Origin: Rhodopirellula sp.
GTDB taxonomy: Bacteria > Planctomycetota > Planctomycetia > Pirellulales > Pirellulaceae
Direction of reading: 5' to 3'
Length of the DNA: 8,935 bases
Assembly: GCA_002714565.1 (NCBI GenBank)
Contig: PAXU01000012.1
Location: 2,354 to 11,288, forward strand
Part shown: piece by piece, positions 1-7,555 of the stretch
How positions within the stretch are numbered: the stretch's first letter is position 1
How the letters are laid out: every line of letters starts with the position of its first letter
Position numbers and translations under genes: made by a program
Notes under the pieces: generated by a model
What the model was told of the DNA's origin: nothing
Seen by the model: only the letters and a program-made list of their open reading frames with translations
Databases searched by the model: none

Positions 1-417
1 CCGCCGTCACGCGCGTTGATCGTCATGATCGCACCTGCGGCATCGTGCGGGCCGCTTAACAGCGATTTCAATTCCAGATCGGCAACCAGAGATTCCAACC
101 GGCAAATCTCAGCGTCCACCTCTTCAGTAATGGATGGATCTTCACTAACCATTTCAAGCAAGGCTTCCAAGTCAGCCTCAGCTTGCTTCAATTCTGAAAT
201 CGGATCAGCTATCGCCTTCAATGACTTAAGATCAGCAATGATCTGCTGAGCCTTTTCCTGATTATCCCAGAATCCGGGAGCCGCCATTTCATTTTCAATC
301 GCGGCAATTTGTGTCAGCTTACCAGCTAGGTCAAAGACTATCTCCGAGTTGTAGAAGTTGCGCACTAATCGCTTCGGCGCGGCTGGTCATCTCAGAGTGG
401 ATTGGTTGGTCTGCCAT
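1..417 (-). CDS. prfB: Peptide chain release factor 2 (RF2), N-terminal part, with programmed +1 frameshift; 3' end outside window
   Basis: RF2 recognises UAA and UGA stop codons in the ribosomal A site and triggers peptide release. The ATG at 417-415 opens a 28-codon zero frame (MADQPIHSEM...) that ends at TGA 333-331. Skipping T333 continues the reading in the +1 frame from GAC 332-330 to the window edge. That product begins DLAGKLTQIAAIENEMAAPG, followed by FWDNQEKAQQ, which matches the RF2 N-terminal helical region (FDxxxKxxRLxELExxMxxPxFWD). It ends at SGPHDAAGAIMTINARDGG, the conserved start of the RF catalytic half. The 28-codon leader is close in length to that of E. coli prfB. AAGG at 430-427, 9 bases before ATG, is a plausible ribosome binding site. 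The GGQ and SPF motifs lie outside the window. The gene follows mnmA after 75 bases on the same strand. Identification is firm; the start could also be the internal ATG at codon 10. Confidence 0.93.
330..346 (-). promoter_or_regulatory. Programmed +1 ribosomal frameshift site of prfB (CTT TGA C)
   Basis: On the minus strand CTT (336-334) is followed by the in-frame stop TGA (333-331) and C330, the conserved RF2 slippery heptamer. A Shine-Dalgarno-like CGGAGAT lies just upstream, with its GGAG five bases before CTT. In E. coli the stimulator is AGGGGG followed by TAT CTT TGA C, so the spacing here is about one base longer when both are aligned on the anti-SD. Known role: when RF2 is scarce the ribosome pauses at UGA, slips forward one base and makes full-length RF2. 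When RF2 is plentiful, translation stops after 28 residues. Protein homology changes frame exactly here, which argues against a sequencing error. Confidence 0.92.
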
Positions 418-492
418 GTGGAATTACCTTTTGTTCACATAAGCCATTGATGAATCTATATCATACGTACGAATGCGAATTGCGAAACCGCA

Positions 493-1605
493 TTACTGAA
501 TCCAACCACCGCCCAACACGGTATCTCCTTCGAAACAGACGACAGCCTGACCCGGAGCAACGCCAAAACAGGGTTGCTCAAACGAGACATGCAGCTGATC
601 ATCTCCGGCAATCGTGGCGGTTGCCGGAACGGGCTGACTGTTATATCGGATTTGAGCCAGACATTGAAACGTGTCGGAACCTGGATCACGCAACCAATTC
701 GTCTGGTTAGCGGTGAGTTCATGGCAGGCGAGATCCTCGTGCTTTCCAATTATCACGTCTTGCGTCTCACGTTCGATTTTCACCACGAAGTGAGGTTCTC
801 CCAGTGCAACGCCTAGCCCCTTGCGTTGTCCAATCGTAAACCGTTCTATTCCGTCGTGTTGGCCAACGATATCTCCTGCGGTTGTGACGATATTTCCCGA
901 CAGATCAGAGCCGCCGCGTCGTGCTTTGACGAACTCACCGTGCTGACCGGATGTAACAAAACAGATTTCCTGGCTGTCTTTCTTATCCGCAACGCGTAAT
1001 CCGATACCCTGGGCCATTTCACGAATCGCGGTTTTTTTATAGCCGCCGACGGGCAACATCATCCGGGTTAAGTATTCGCGCTCGATACCAAACAACACAT
1101 ATGATTGGTCTTTACTTGTATCAACACCTCGGCACAATTCGTGCCCGTCCTCGCTGGACTCAAGACGCGCGTAATGGCCGGTCGCAACGAATTCAGCATT
1201 TACACTGTCGGCGTAATCAAACAACCTGCCGAACTTAATCCAGTTGTTGCACATTACGCATGGATTTGGCGTTCTGCCAACAGTGTATTCCTCGACGAAA
1301 TAATCGACGATTCGGCGAAAGTCTTTCTGTAGATTCAAAGCATAAAAAGGTATGTCCAGCCTGTCCGCCACGCGTCGAGCGTCTTCTGCGTCAGAGGCAC
1401 TACAACAGCCTTGCTTGTGATCAGGACGTTGCTGTAGTAGTGGCAGGAGTGGATTTGATGAACCGTCGTTAACCTCGCACGACTCTGCAGACTCTTCTCC
1501 GTGTCGCATGAATACACCAATGACGTCATGGCCTTGTTCCAGCAACAGGTGCGCAGCGACACTGCTATCCACGCCGCCGGACATTGCTAATACAACGCGA
1601 GCCAT
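493..1605 (-). CDS. mnmA: tRNA-specific 2-thiouridylase MnmA
   Basis: This cytoplasmic enzyme adenylates U34 of tRNA-Lys, -Glu and -Gln and replaces O2 with sulfur (s2U34), using sulfur relayed from a cysteine desulfurase. The 370-residue length is typical. The PP-loop SGGVDSS lies at residues 9-15. TPNPCVMC supplies C116 and C119, where C119 aligns with the catalytic C102 of E. coli MnmA. QEIC at 212-215 supplies the second catalytic cysteine (E. coli C199). KDQSYVLFG (165-173) and TIGQRKGLGV (247-256) are further family signatures, and the C-terminal beta-barrel ends in LGGGWIQ. Compared with E. coli there is an extra stretch of about 20 residues (roughly 42-64) before GCCSASDAEDA, and an extra cysteine (C116). 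GGAG at 1620-1617 lies 11 bases before the ATG. The gene sits 66 bases after miaB and 75 bases before prfB, so co-transcription is likely. Confidence 0.95.
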   Translation of the reverse strand: MARVVLAMSGGVDSSVAAHLLLEQGHDVIGVFMRHGEESAESCEVNDGSSNPLLPLLQQRPDHKQGCCSASDAEDARRVADRLDIPFYALNLQKDFRRIVDYFVEEYTVGRTPNPCVMCNNWIKFGRLFDYADSVNAEFVATGHYARLESSEDGHELCRGVDTSKDQSYVLFGIEREYLTRMMLPVGGYKKTAIREMAQGIGLRVADKKDSQEICFVTSGQHGEFVKARRGGSDLSGNIVTTAGDIVGQHDGIERFTIGQRKGLGVALGEPHFVVKIERETQDVIIGKHEDLACHELTANQTNWLRDPGSDTFQCLAQIRYNSQPVPATATIAGDDQLHVSFEQPCFGVAPGQAVVCFEGDTVLGGGWIQ

Positions 1606-1665
1606 CAGTAATTTTGCTCCAAGACCACAGCAACCAGGATTGTTCTGCGGCTATAACTAGCTGGG

Positions 1666-1682
1666 TTCAATCTATGATTGAA
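1666..1682. repeat. Perfect inverted repeat enclosing the miaB stop codon
   Basis: TTCAATC (1666-1672), a 3-base spacer TAT, then GATTGAA (1676-1682): a 7-bp stem with a 3-base loop. The miaB stop codon (1674-1672 on the minus strand) lies at the loop. The stem is AT-rich and no T-run follows, so a classical intrinsic terminator is not supported. It could be an mRNA hairpin between miaB and mnmA, or chance. Confidence 0.5.
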
Positions 1683-3102
1683 TGGGAAGTAACACAGGCT
1701 CCCCGGTTTGATGCTGAGTAACCACTTCACCAAACATGGTAAACGGCGTGGTCTCATAAACGGTAATTGGGAGAATCTGTCCTGCCTGGCGTTCGTTGCC
1801 GTCAAATACGACAATGCGATCGCAGTGCGTCCTGCCACACATTTGTTTTACAGGTCCACTGTCTTCCTGCTTGGCGGCTTTTTTGCTCAAACCCTCCACT
1901 AGCACATCGACCGTCCGACCAATGAAGGCTTCGTTTGCCTTCAGGCTGATTTCATTCTGCACGGCAAGCAATTCATTATTTCGTCGTTGCTTCACGTCGT
2001 ACGGTACATCGTCAGGCATTTGAGCTTCTGCCTTGGTACCTTCCCGCTCACTGTATTTAAAAATGAAGCTGTTCTTGAATTTGAATTCGTATATCGAATC
2101 AATCGAGGTTTGGAATTCCTCTTCCGTCTCACCGCAAAAGCCTACGATGAAGTCGCTCGATACGGTGGCGTCAGGCACGATATCCCAGATTCGATGCATC
2201 ATTTCGCGATAGTCAGCAACCGTGTAACCTCGTTTCATGCGTTTGAGTACTTCATCGCTACCATGTTGCAGCGGTACATGCAGATACGGGGAGACTTTGG
2301 GCAGGTCTCGTACTGCTTCGAGAAGCGGCACGGTCATGTCCTTGGGATAGTTAGTTACAAACTTGATCCGCTTGATTCCGTCCACTTGTTCAAGCATCTC
2401 TAGCAGCTCTGCTAGTCGTGTCTCACCACCGTCGGCATCAACATATTTGTAACTGTTCACAGTTTGACCCAATAGGATGATTTCTTTGCACCCCTGATCA
2501 GCCAGTATTTTTGCTTCTTCGACAATCTGCAGGGGTGGGCGCCCCTGTTCAGGGCCTCGTGTATTTGGAACAACACAGTATGTACAGAACTTGTCGCACC
2601 CGATCTGGATTCTCAGATAAGCCTGAAACGGAGTAGGTCGCATCGTGGGATCGCGCAGCGGGTCGAACGTCTCATGACTACGCTTGATTTCATTTAGTGA
2701 TCCTTCGCTCCGCAGGCGGCCCACGGCCATCTGCTGTTCAGCACCGTCTTCGGCTTGTTGAATCAACTCGGGAATTTGCTGAAGCTGACCGGGGCCGACG
2801 ACCAGATCAACATATGGTGCCCGGTCAAAGATCTTCTTTTGATCTTTTTGTGCCATGCAGCCCATAACACCAATGATCTTGTTTGGATTATTTTTTTTCC
2901 ATTCGCGTAATGTGCCGAGTGCACTATACGTCTTGTCTTCAGCATGAGCTCGAACACTGCACGTATTAAATAGGATCGTGTCCGCACCTTTAATATCGCT
3001 GGTTAGCTCATATCCGTTCTTGCGCAAAGTGGCCACGACCATTTCGCTGTCGAGCATATTCATTTGACAACCAACCGTGTCGATGAATAATTGCTTTGCC
3101 AT
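1672..3102 (-). CDS. miaB: tRNA-2-methylthio-N6-dimethylallyladenosine synthase MiaB
   Basis: MiaB is a radical SAM methylthiotransferase that converts i6A37 to ms2i6A37 in tRNAs reading codons that begin with U. The 476 residues match the usual length (E. coli about 474). The N-terminal UPF0004 domain has the three auxiliary-cluster cysteines C12 (VGCQMN), C48 (NTCSVR) and C82 (GCMAQ). The radical SAM CxxxCxxC motif is C169, C173 and C176 (GCDKFCTYCVVPNTRG). LLGQTVNSY (220-228) and LHVPLQHGSDEVLKRMKRGY are typical of MiaB rather than RimO or MtaB. A C-terminal TRAM domain follows (about 397-463), containing GRTHCDRIVVF. No strong Shine-Dalgarno precedes the ATG. The gene lies 98 bases downstream of the Tat-protein gene and 66 bases upstream of mnmA. 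A separate promoter in the 98-base gap is possible, but I could not identify one. Confidence 0.95.
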   Translation of the reverse strand: MAKQLFIDTVGCQMNMLDSEMVVATLRKNGYELTSDIKGADTILFNTCSVRAHAEDKTYSALGTLREWKKNNPNKIIGVMGCMAQKDQKKIFDRAPYVDLVVGPGQLQQIPELIQQAEDGAEQQMAVGRLRSEGSLNEIKRSHETFDPLRDPTMRPTPFQAYLRIQIGCDKFCTYCVVPNTRGPEQGRPPLQIVEEAKILADQGCKEIILLGQTVNSYKYVDADGGETRLAELLEMLEQVDGIKRIKFVTNYPKDMTVPLLEAVRDLPKVSPYLHVPLQHGSDEVLKRMKRGYTVADYREMMHRIWDIVPDATVSSDFIVGFCGETEEEFQTSIDSIYEFKFKNSFIFKYSEREGTKAEAQMPDDVPYDVKQRRNNELLAVQNEISLKANEAFIGRTVDVLVEGLSKKAAKQEDSGPVKQMCGRTHCDRIVVFDGNERQAGQILPITVYETTPFTMFGEVVTQHQTGEPVLLPIQS

Positions 3103-3162
3103 AACGGATACTTCGGAAAAACGCTGAGGGTTTACTGCAATACCTCATCTTAGCATCAGATA

Positions 3163-3181
3163 TCAGACGTCATAGGTCTGA
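3163..3181. repeat. Inverted repeat in the gap between the Tat-protein gene and miaB
   Basis: TCAGAC (3163-3168), a 7-base loop GTCATAG, and GTCTGA (3176-3181) form a perfect 6-bp stem. Flanking ATA and TAT could lengthen it across a small bulge. It lies just 3' of the Tat-protein stop in the 98-base spacer. Without a following T-run it is not a textbook terminator. It may mark the boundary between the sugar block and the tRNA-modification block, or be an operator. Confidence 0.35.
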
Positions 3182-3200
3182 AGTGATATGACCCGTGATG

Positions 3201-4547
3201 CTAGCGTTTGATCTGCATATGTGCCGGCAAGCCATTATCAAATGCATTGGGTTGAGGGATTTCCTCCGTGATGATATCCCAGCTCTTTCCATATTCACGC
3301 ATGTCTCTAAAGTCCACGGGCTTATACGGGATCTCCAGTTGCTTGGCGTGATATGGATGACCAGGAGCTTTTCGAGCGTGCATCATGACGTCCAATGCCC
3401 CGGTCACTAACAAGGTCCTTTCGACCGGGTAGACCGGCTTGCCAGTAATAAACGTCTGCTGAATGGCATGCGATAATGCCTTAAACAGATTCCTGTTATT
3501 CCATGGGCCTACATAGAATTCCGTAGCAATTGGTTCGGAATCTTCACGAACCTTGTATGCAAAATTCCATCGCGTATCGTCACGACCGATTCGCAAAACC
3601 GTGCCTTTAAAGCCATCGAGATAGTCAATCACGATTGCATGTAGCCCCACTTCAGGCTCATTTTCTTTTTCTAGGTGCCCCCAGTTCTCCGGCACGTATC
3701 CTAATTCAGCTTTGATTGCTGCCTTGCCCAATTCGATGTCCCAGATTCCAGCCTTAGCGGATTCAAAGACTTGTTCACCTTCATAGAACGTGATCCTCTT
3801 GATTCCGGATTCACCACCTTTACGGAACTCGACCATAGATTGCAGGAGTTCGAGGCCATGGAAGTCATAGGATTCAACCGGACCACCATGAACAGCGACG
3901 GCCTCCGCCATTCGTGTGCCGGGCTTTACTTCTACGGCAGGTCTGCGTTGTGCTAAGGGGACACTGCTACCGGCCAGGTATGGAATGCCGAGATCTTTAG
4001 CCGTGTCGTACATCTCCTTAGCCCAGTCAAATCGGTAACTAAGGTGCTTGTCATTAAACATCGGTACGAAACGATTGCTCTTTTTCATCACGGCAACGAT
4101 TTCATCGAAGAACCGCTTACGTGGGTACATCACCTGACCGAATTCATTTCGTGGATAGCTACCGTGTTCACCGATTGATAAAACGGCATCGACGGCCAGT
4201 TCATCGCCGCCGACACACAACGCTTCTGCGATCGAGTCATATACCGGGATCTCATATTTCGCAGCGACAGCATCGGTCATGTCGCCTTGAGGCTTTTGAT
4301 CACGATAGATGGAGACTACATCAACCCCGGGGTCAGTTGCCACTCCGTTAAACAGGTATGGCTCAAGGAAATTCTCCAGAATTACATGCGCATGGCTGCG
4401 GTAGGTAAACGAGGTGTAGATTGCCGCCACCTTTGGACGTTTCCCTTTTTTGGCCGCGTTACAAACGCCTTCCAGTCCTGATAAGGGCAGGGCAGCTAGT
4501 AATGGTGAGGCAACGGATGCTTTGAGGATATTTCTTCGATTTAACAT
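3201..4547 (-). CDS. Tat-exported protein of unknown function in a sugar-utilisation cluster
   Basis: I cannot assign an enzymatic function. The 448-residue protein starts with a twin-arginine signal: NRRNILK at 3-9, a hydrophobic stretch from about 10 to 24, and possible cleavage near CNA-AKK (about 31). It is therefore probably exported folded, possibly with a bound cofactor. From 38 on, KVAAIYTSFTYRSHAHVI, then YDSIAEAL (103-110) and DAVLSIGEHGSYP (120-132), resemble the beta-alpha order of Gfo/Idh/MocA-type Rossmann domains, but no clear glycine-rich NAD motif is visible. Conserved-looking blocks are FNDKHLSYRFDWAKEMYD (164-181), LAGSSVPL (191-198), HGGPVESYDFHGLE (220-233) and a C-terminal TLLVTGALDVMMHA (378-391). 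It lies 36 bases downstream of the symporter gene, so they are likely co-transcribed. An oxidoreductase-like or sugar-binding role is inference from context. Confidence 0.8.
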   Translation of the reverse strand: MLNRRNILKASVASPLLAALPLSGLEGVCNAAKKGKRPKVAAIYTSFTYRSHAHVILENFLEPYLFNGVATDPGVDVVSIYRDQKPQGDMTDAVAAKYEIPVYDSIAEALCVGGDELAVDAVLSIGEHGSYPRNEFGQVMYPRKRFFDEIVAVMKKSNRFVPMFNDKHLSYRFDWAKEMYDTAKDLGIPYLAGSSVPLAQRRPAVEVKPGTRMAEAVAVHGGPVESYDFHGLELLQSMVEFRKGGESGIKRITFYEGEQVFESAKAGIWDIELGKAAIKAELGYVPENWGHLEKENEPEVGLHAIVIDYLDGFKGTVLRIGRDDTRWNFAYKVREDSEPIATEFYVGPWNNRNLFKALSHAIQQTFITGKPVYPVERTLLVTGALDVMMHARKAPGHPYHAKQLEIPYKPVDFRDMREYGKSWDIITEEIPQPNAFDNGLPAHMQIKR

Positions 4548-4583
4548 AGGGTCGATTCCAGTCGGGATCTCATTGGCTAACGA

Positions 4584-6725
4584 TTAAAAGAAGTAGAACA
4601 TCATAAACATGGCCAGCGAAGCGAGAACGCCGGCATAGGTAATATCACTACTGACAATAAATTGTCCTAAAGAAAGATCGGTCTCTGCGGCAGCGTGCTT
4701 CCGGATTACTTCGCGTGTGTATACCGCCAGTGTCCAGATTGCAGCAATCGTTGCTGCAATCATCGGAGTTAATAGACCGTTTGACGTGAGGATCGCTATC
4801 ACGATATATGCAGCCACTGAGAGGACAAACAGAATACCGATCTCTTTCAGTCGAGTCTTGTTGTGACCGCCAAGACTTGTCCACGTGAGCTGCGATTTTT
4901 CCGGGTCCGGTGTGCCGTTCAAGCTAATAAGGACATAGATAACTCCGGAAAGCCCAATCACAAATACAACTCGATGGAAGAAGTTTAGCTGTGGCCCAAA
5001 CGTCTCCATTACGGGAGTAATCTTGTCACGGATATCATCATTGATGAATGACTCGAACTCACTGACGCTCATCGCATGTATCCCAGTCTGTTCACCATAT
5101 TTATCTGGAAACTGTTTTACATTGAAGTCAGAAATATTTGCTCTTTTGAGCGCGACGTCATATAGCGGTCGTGGCATATCCGAATCGTAGATGGTTACTA
5201 CCAACCAGCTGAGAACGACACCGGCAATAATGGCGACAAAGGCTGCTGTTGCCGTTCCGCGTTTCCAGAATATCCCAAGGATAAAGGCGACCAGCAGTCC
5301 CGGTGTGAGGTAGTTTTGATAGTCCGCGATCAACAGGAAGAAATTCCCTGTGGAATCCGGATTCATGACGAAAATTGCTGAGAGAATTGCAAACAACATC
5401 AAGCCAACAATGGACAGTCGACCGACGACAATGAGCTCTTTGTCAGAGGCATCCGGATTTATGTAACGCTTCCAGACATCCACTGAAAAAATGGTTGCAG
5501 CTGAGTTCATCATGGAGTCGATCGAAGACAGTATAGCGCCAATCACTCCGGCAGCCACTAAACCGATTAAGCCAAACCCTATCGGTTGAAGGAACTTCGT
5601 GACAAGTTGTGGAAATATAGTATCCGGTGGAATGTTTCTAACGTTGTCCATCGCGGTCGGATCTGCTCCGGCTTCGCGCATCAGTAGAAAATACGCAGCG
5701 ACTCCTGTTCCGATTGAGAAAAATGGAATGAGTAGCTTTAAGAATCCAGCTGAGATAATTCCCACGCGTGCTTCCTTATCGCTAACTGCTCCAAGTGCTC
5801 GCTGAACGATAAACTGATTGGTACCCCAGTAAAAACAGTGCATGAACATCAATCCGGTGATGACACCTGTCCACGGCAAGCTGGGGTGATGCGTCGGTAG
5901 ATAGATTGACATTCGATTTGTGCCCGTCTCTGTTGCTTCAGCAGCACTGGCAGCTACCATTTCTCCCCAGCTGAATTCAGAGAATACGAGTATGGCGATC
6001 CCGATCCCCACAATCAGCATCAACACGGATTGAATGATGTCGGTATACACAACAGCTTTCAGGCCACCGAGAATCGTGTAGCTTCCGGCAATCAGGCCAA
6101 GACCGATGACAAACAGGTTGTAGTAAGTTGTGTTGATTTTCTTTGCGGCAGGTACCGGTTTCAGCTGATCTGCGACCGTGGAGTCCTGCAAGGCAACGGG
6201 AACCGTCTCATCTGCGATCGGGGCAAGTGCTTCTGCTGGCTGTTCAATAATTGCGTCGCCCCCCATCAATTCGCAGATGGTACGCGAGCCGATATACAAT
6301 GCCGGAACCATTTGCACGAATGCCATGATGATGATCATGATCACGGCATAGCTGATCCGGCTGCGATCGTCGTATCGTTTTCCAAGATATTCGGAAAGCG
6401 TGTATAGATTCAGCTTGCGATAAACAGGCAGGAAACCAAAGCAAAGAAATAGAAGCCCGGCAATCGCTCCGATTTCAAAGTGGCTTTGTGCAAATCCAAT
6501 GCTAAAACCGACTCCCATCATGCCGACCATGTGGTTAGCACTGACGTTGCTACCAAAAATGGAACCGGCGACCCCGAACCACCTAAGTCCTTTACCTGCA
6601 AGAAAGTAATCCTCCGACGTTTCTTCTTTGCGACCAGCCCAAAGACCGACGAGCATCGCTCCGATCAACGAAGCAAAAAAGATGATGTAGTCTGTGGAAG
6701 AAAGAGAAATAGTACCGGAGTTCAT
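4584..6725 (-). CDS. Sodium:solute symporter, SGLT-like (SSS/SLC5 family)
   Basis: This inner-membrane, Na+-driven transporter has about 13-14 hydrophobic segments in 713 residues. Signatures include GGLKAVVYTDIIQSVLML (220-237), FYWGTNQFIVQRALGA (298-313), GFLKLLIPF (327-335) and LSSIDSMMNSAATIFSVDVWKR (399-420). They align closely with vSGLT of Vibrio parahaemolyticus. The paired serines S400/S401 match the sodium-site serines. Against vSGLT from memory, E84, Y299 and K330 are kept at sugar-contact positions, while His replaces N260 (H296) and Q69 (H65), and Ala replaces Q428. It is longer than vSGLT because of polar insertions at about 152-198 and 514-578. The start at 6725 (MNSGTISLSSTDY) is preferred: it begins at the family's first helix and leaves 14 bases after the isomerase stop. 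A start at 6818 would add 31 polar residues and overlap that gene. The substrate is probably a sugar or sugar derivative. Confidence 0.9.
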   Translation of the reverse strand: MNSGTISLSSTDYIIFFASLIGAMLVGLWAGRKEETSEDYFLAGKGLRWFGVAGSIFGSNVSANHMVGMMGVGFSIGFAQSHFEIGAIAGLLFLCFGFLPVYRKLNLYTLSEYLGKRYDDRSRISYAVIMIIIMAFVQMVPALYIGSRTICELMGGDAIIEQPAEALAPIADETVPVALQDSTVADQLKPVPAAKKINTTYYNLFVIGLGLIAGSYTILGGLKAVVYTDIIQSVLMLIVGIGIAILVFSEFSWGEMVAASAAEATETGTNRMSIYLPTHHPSLPWTGVITGLMFMHCFYWGTNQFIVQRALGAVSDKEARVGIISAGFLKLLIPFFSIGTGVAAYFLLMREAGADPTAMDNVRNIPPDTIFPQLVTKFLQPIGFGLIGLVAAGVIGAILSSIDSMMNSAATIFSVDVWKRYINPDASDKELIVVGRLSIVGLMLFAILSAIFVMNPDSTGNFFLLIADYQNYLTPGLLVAFILGIFWKRGTATAAFVAIIAGVVLSWLVVTIYDSDMPRPLYDVALKRANISDFNVKQFPDKYGEQTGIHAMSVSEFESFINDDIRDKITPVMETFGPQLNFFHRVVFVIGLSGVIYVLISLNGTPDPEKSQLTWTSLGGHNKTRLKEIGILFVLSVAAYIVIAILTSNGLLTPMIAATIAAIWTLAVYTREVIRKHAAAETDLSLGQFIVSSDITYAGVLASLAMFMMFYFF

Positions 6726-6739
6726 CGAAAACCAAATCG

Positions 6740-7555
6740 CTAAAAGTCTATGGAGTTTAAGAGATCGTCTAGTCGCTGTTTTCCTGTCGTGAGAACTGAC
6801 AGTGGGTCCTGTTCCCATAAAGCCTGATTAAACAACTCGAGGCTGATCATGCCGTTATAACCGATTTCTTTGAGTATCTGGATTTCCCTTTTAAGATCAA
6901 TCGGCCCGTCACCAATCATGACACGATCGGGATCGGTTTGTTGCATACGAGGAATCGACGGATTGCCATCATCAATATGGTAATGACTGATGCGATCACC
7001 GGGTATCGCCGCCAGTAATCCATCCGTCGACGGGCTGTTCCATGTGTGAAATGCGTCGGCAATTAAGGTGGCGTCACTATCACCGACTGCCTGAACGACT
7101 TGCCATGCAATATCAAGTGTCTGTGCGCCGTCGAAAAAACTGATGTACTCAAAGGTTGGATAGACACCCGCTTGTCGGCCAATTTCAAGTAAGTCGCCGT
7201 AACGATCTACTAGCTGATTAAAGTCGCAAGGTTCACGTGGCGGGGTTGCCACAACATAGGTTGCACCAATCCGTGCGACGAGTTCCATACGCCGCCTGGC
7301 CTCCTCAAGCATCAATTCGTATTCTCGTCCAACGGCTTCACCCCATTGACGCAATGCAATCATGCTGGGAACGACCAACCCGTGATCCGACAGAAAATTT
7401 TCGACATCCCGGACTTCACCTCCGCGACCAATATGTTCATACACGTCATTAATCCAGAGTTCCACTGCATCAAATCCAGCTTCGGCCGTAAGTCGAATTT
7501 TATCCAGCAATGGCTGCGGCTTGATCGTGCTGGTGTTAAGGCATGTTTGAAACAT
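6740..7555 (-). CDS. Sugar phosphate isomerase/epimerase (xylose isomerase-like TIM barrel)
   Basis: This 271-residue protein belongs to the AP-endonuclease-2/xylose-isomerase-like TIM-barrel superfamily, which includes sugar isomerases, epimerases, IolE/IolH-type inositol enzymes and hydroxypyruvate isomerase. The expected metal-ligand quartet is visible: E136 (TFEYISF), D167 (LIADAFHTW), H193 (HYHIDD) and E240 (ISLELFN). AEAGFDAVELW (24-34) is the typical second strand with its acidic residue. No signal peptide is present, so it is cytoplasmic. It is first in an apparent operon, 14 bases ahead of the symporter gene, suggesting it converts the imported sugar or polyol. The ATG lacks a Shine-Dalgarno sequence (CTCCCT precedes it), but the protein begins where family members do. 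The exact substrate cannot be read from sequence. Confidence 0.88.
   Translation of the reverse strand: MFQTCLNTSTIKPQPLLDKIRLTAEAGFDAVELWINDVYEHIGRGGEVRDVENFLSDHGLVVPSMIALRQWGEAVGREYELMLEEARRRMELVARIGATYVVATPPREPCDFNQLVDRYGDLLEIGRQAGVYPTFEYISFFDGAQTLDIAWQVVQAVGDSDATLIADAFHTWNSPSTDGLLAAIPGDRISHYHIDDGNPSIPRMQQTDPDRVMIGDGPIDLKREIQILKEIGYNGMISLELFNQALWEQDPLSVLTTGKQRLDDLLNSIDF

Noticed and set aside
16..249. Plus-strand ORF of 77 codons at the left edge
   Set aside because: It is antisense to prfB, whose homology is clear. Its serine-rich product has no recognisable features.
331..333. In-frame TGA read as a nonsense mutation making prfB a pseudogene
   Set aside because: The TGA lies in the conserved CTTTGAC context, with a Shine-Dalgarno-like element, at the expected distance from the start. 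Homology resumes exactly one base over.
1987..2403. Plus-strand ORF of 138 codons
   Set aside because: It lies entirely antisense to the radical SAM and downstream part of miaB; no motif, and the opposite strand has firm homology.
6726..6818. Upstream ATG that would lengthen the symporter by 31 residues
   Set aside because: The extension is polar and arginine-rich, overlaps the 3' end of the isomerase gene by 79 bases, and precedes a start (6725) that fits both the family N-terminus and the 14-base gene spacing.
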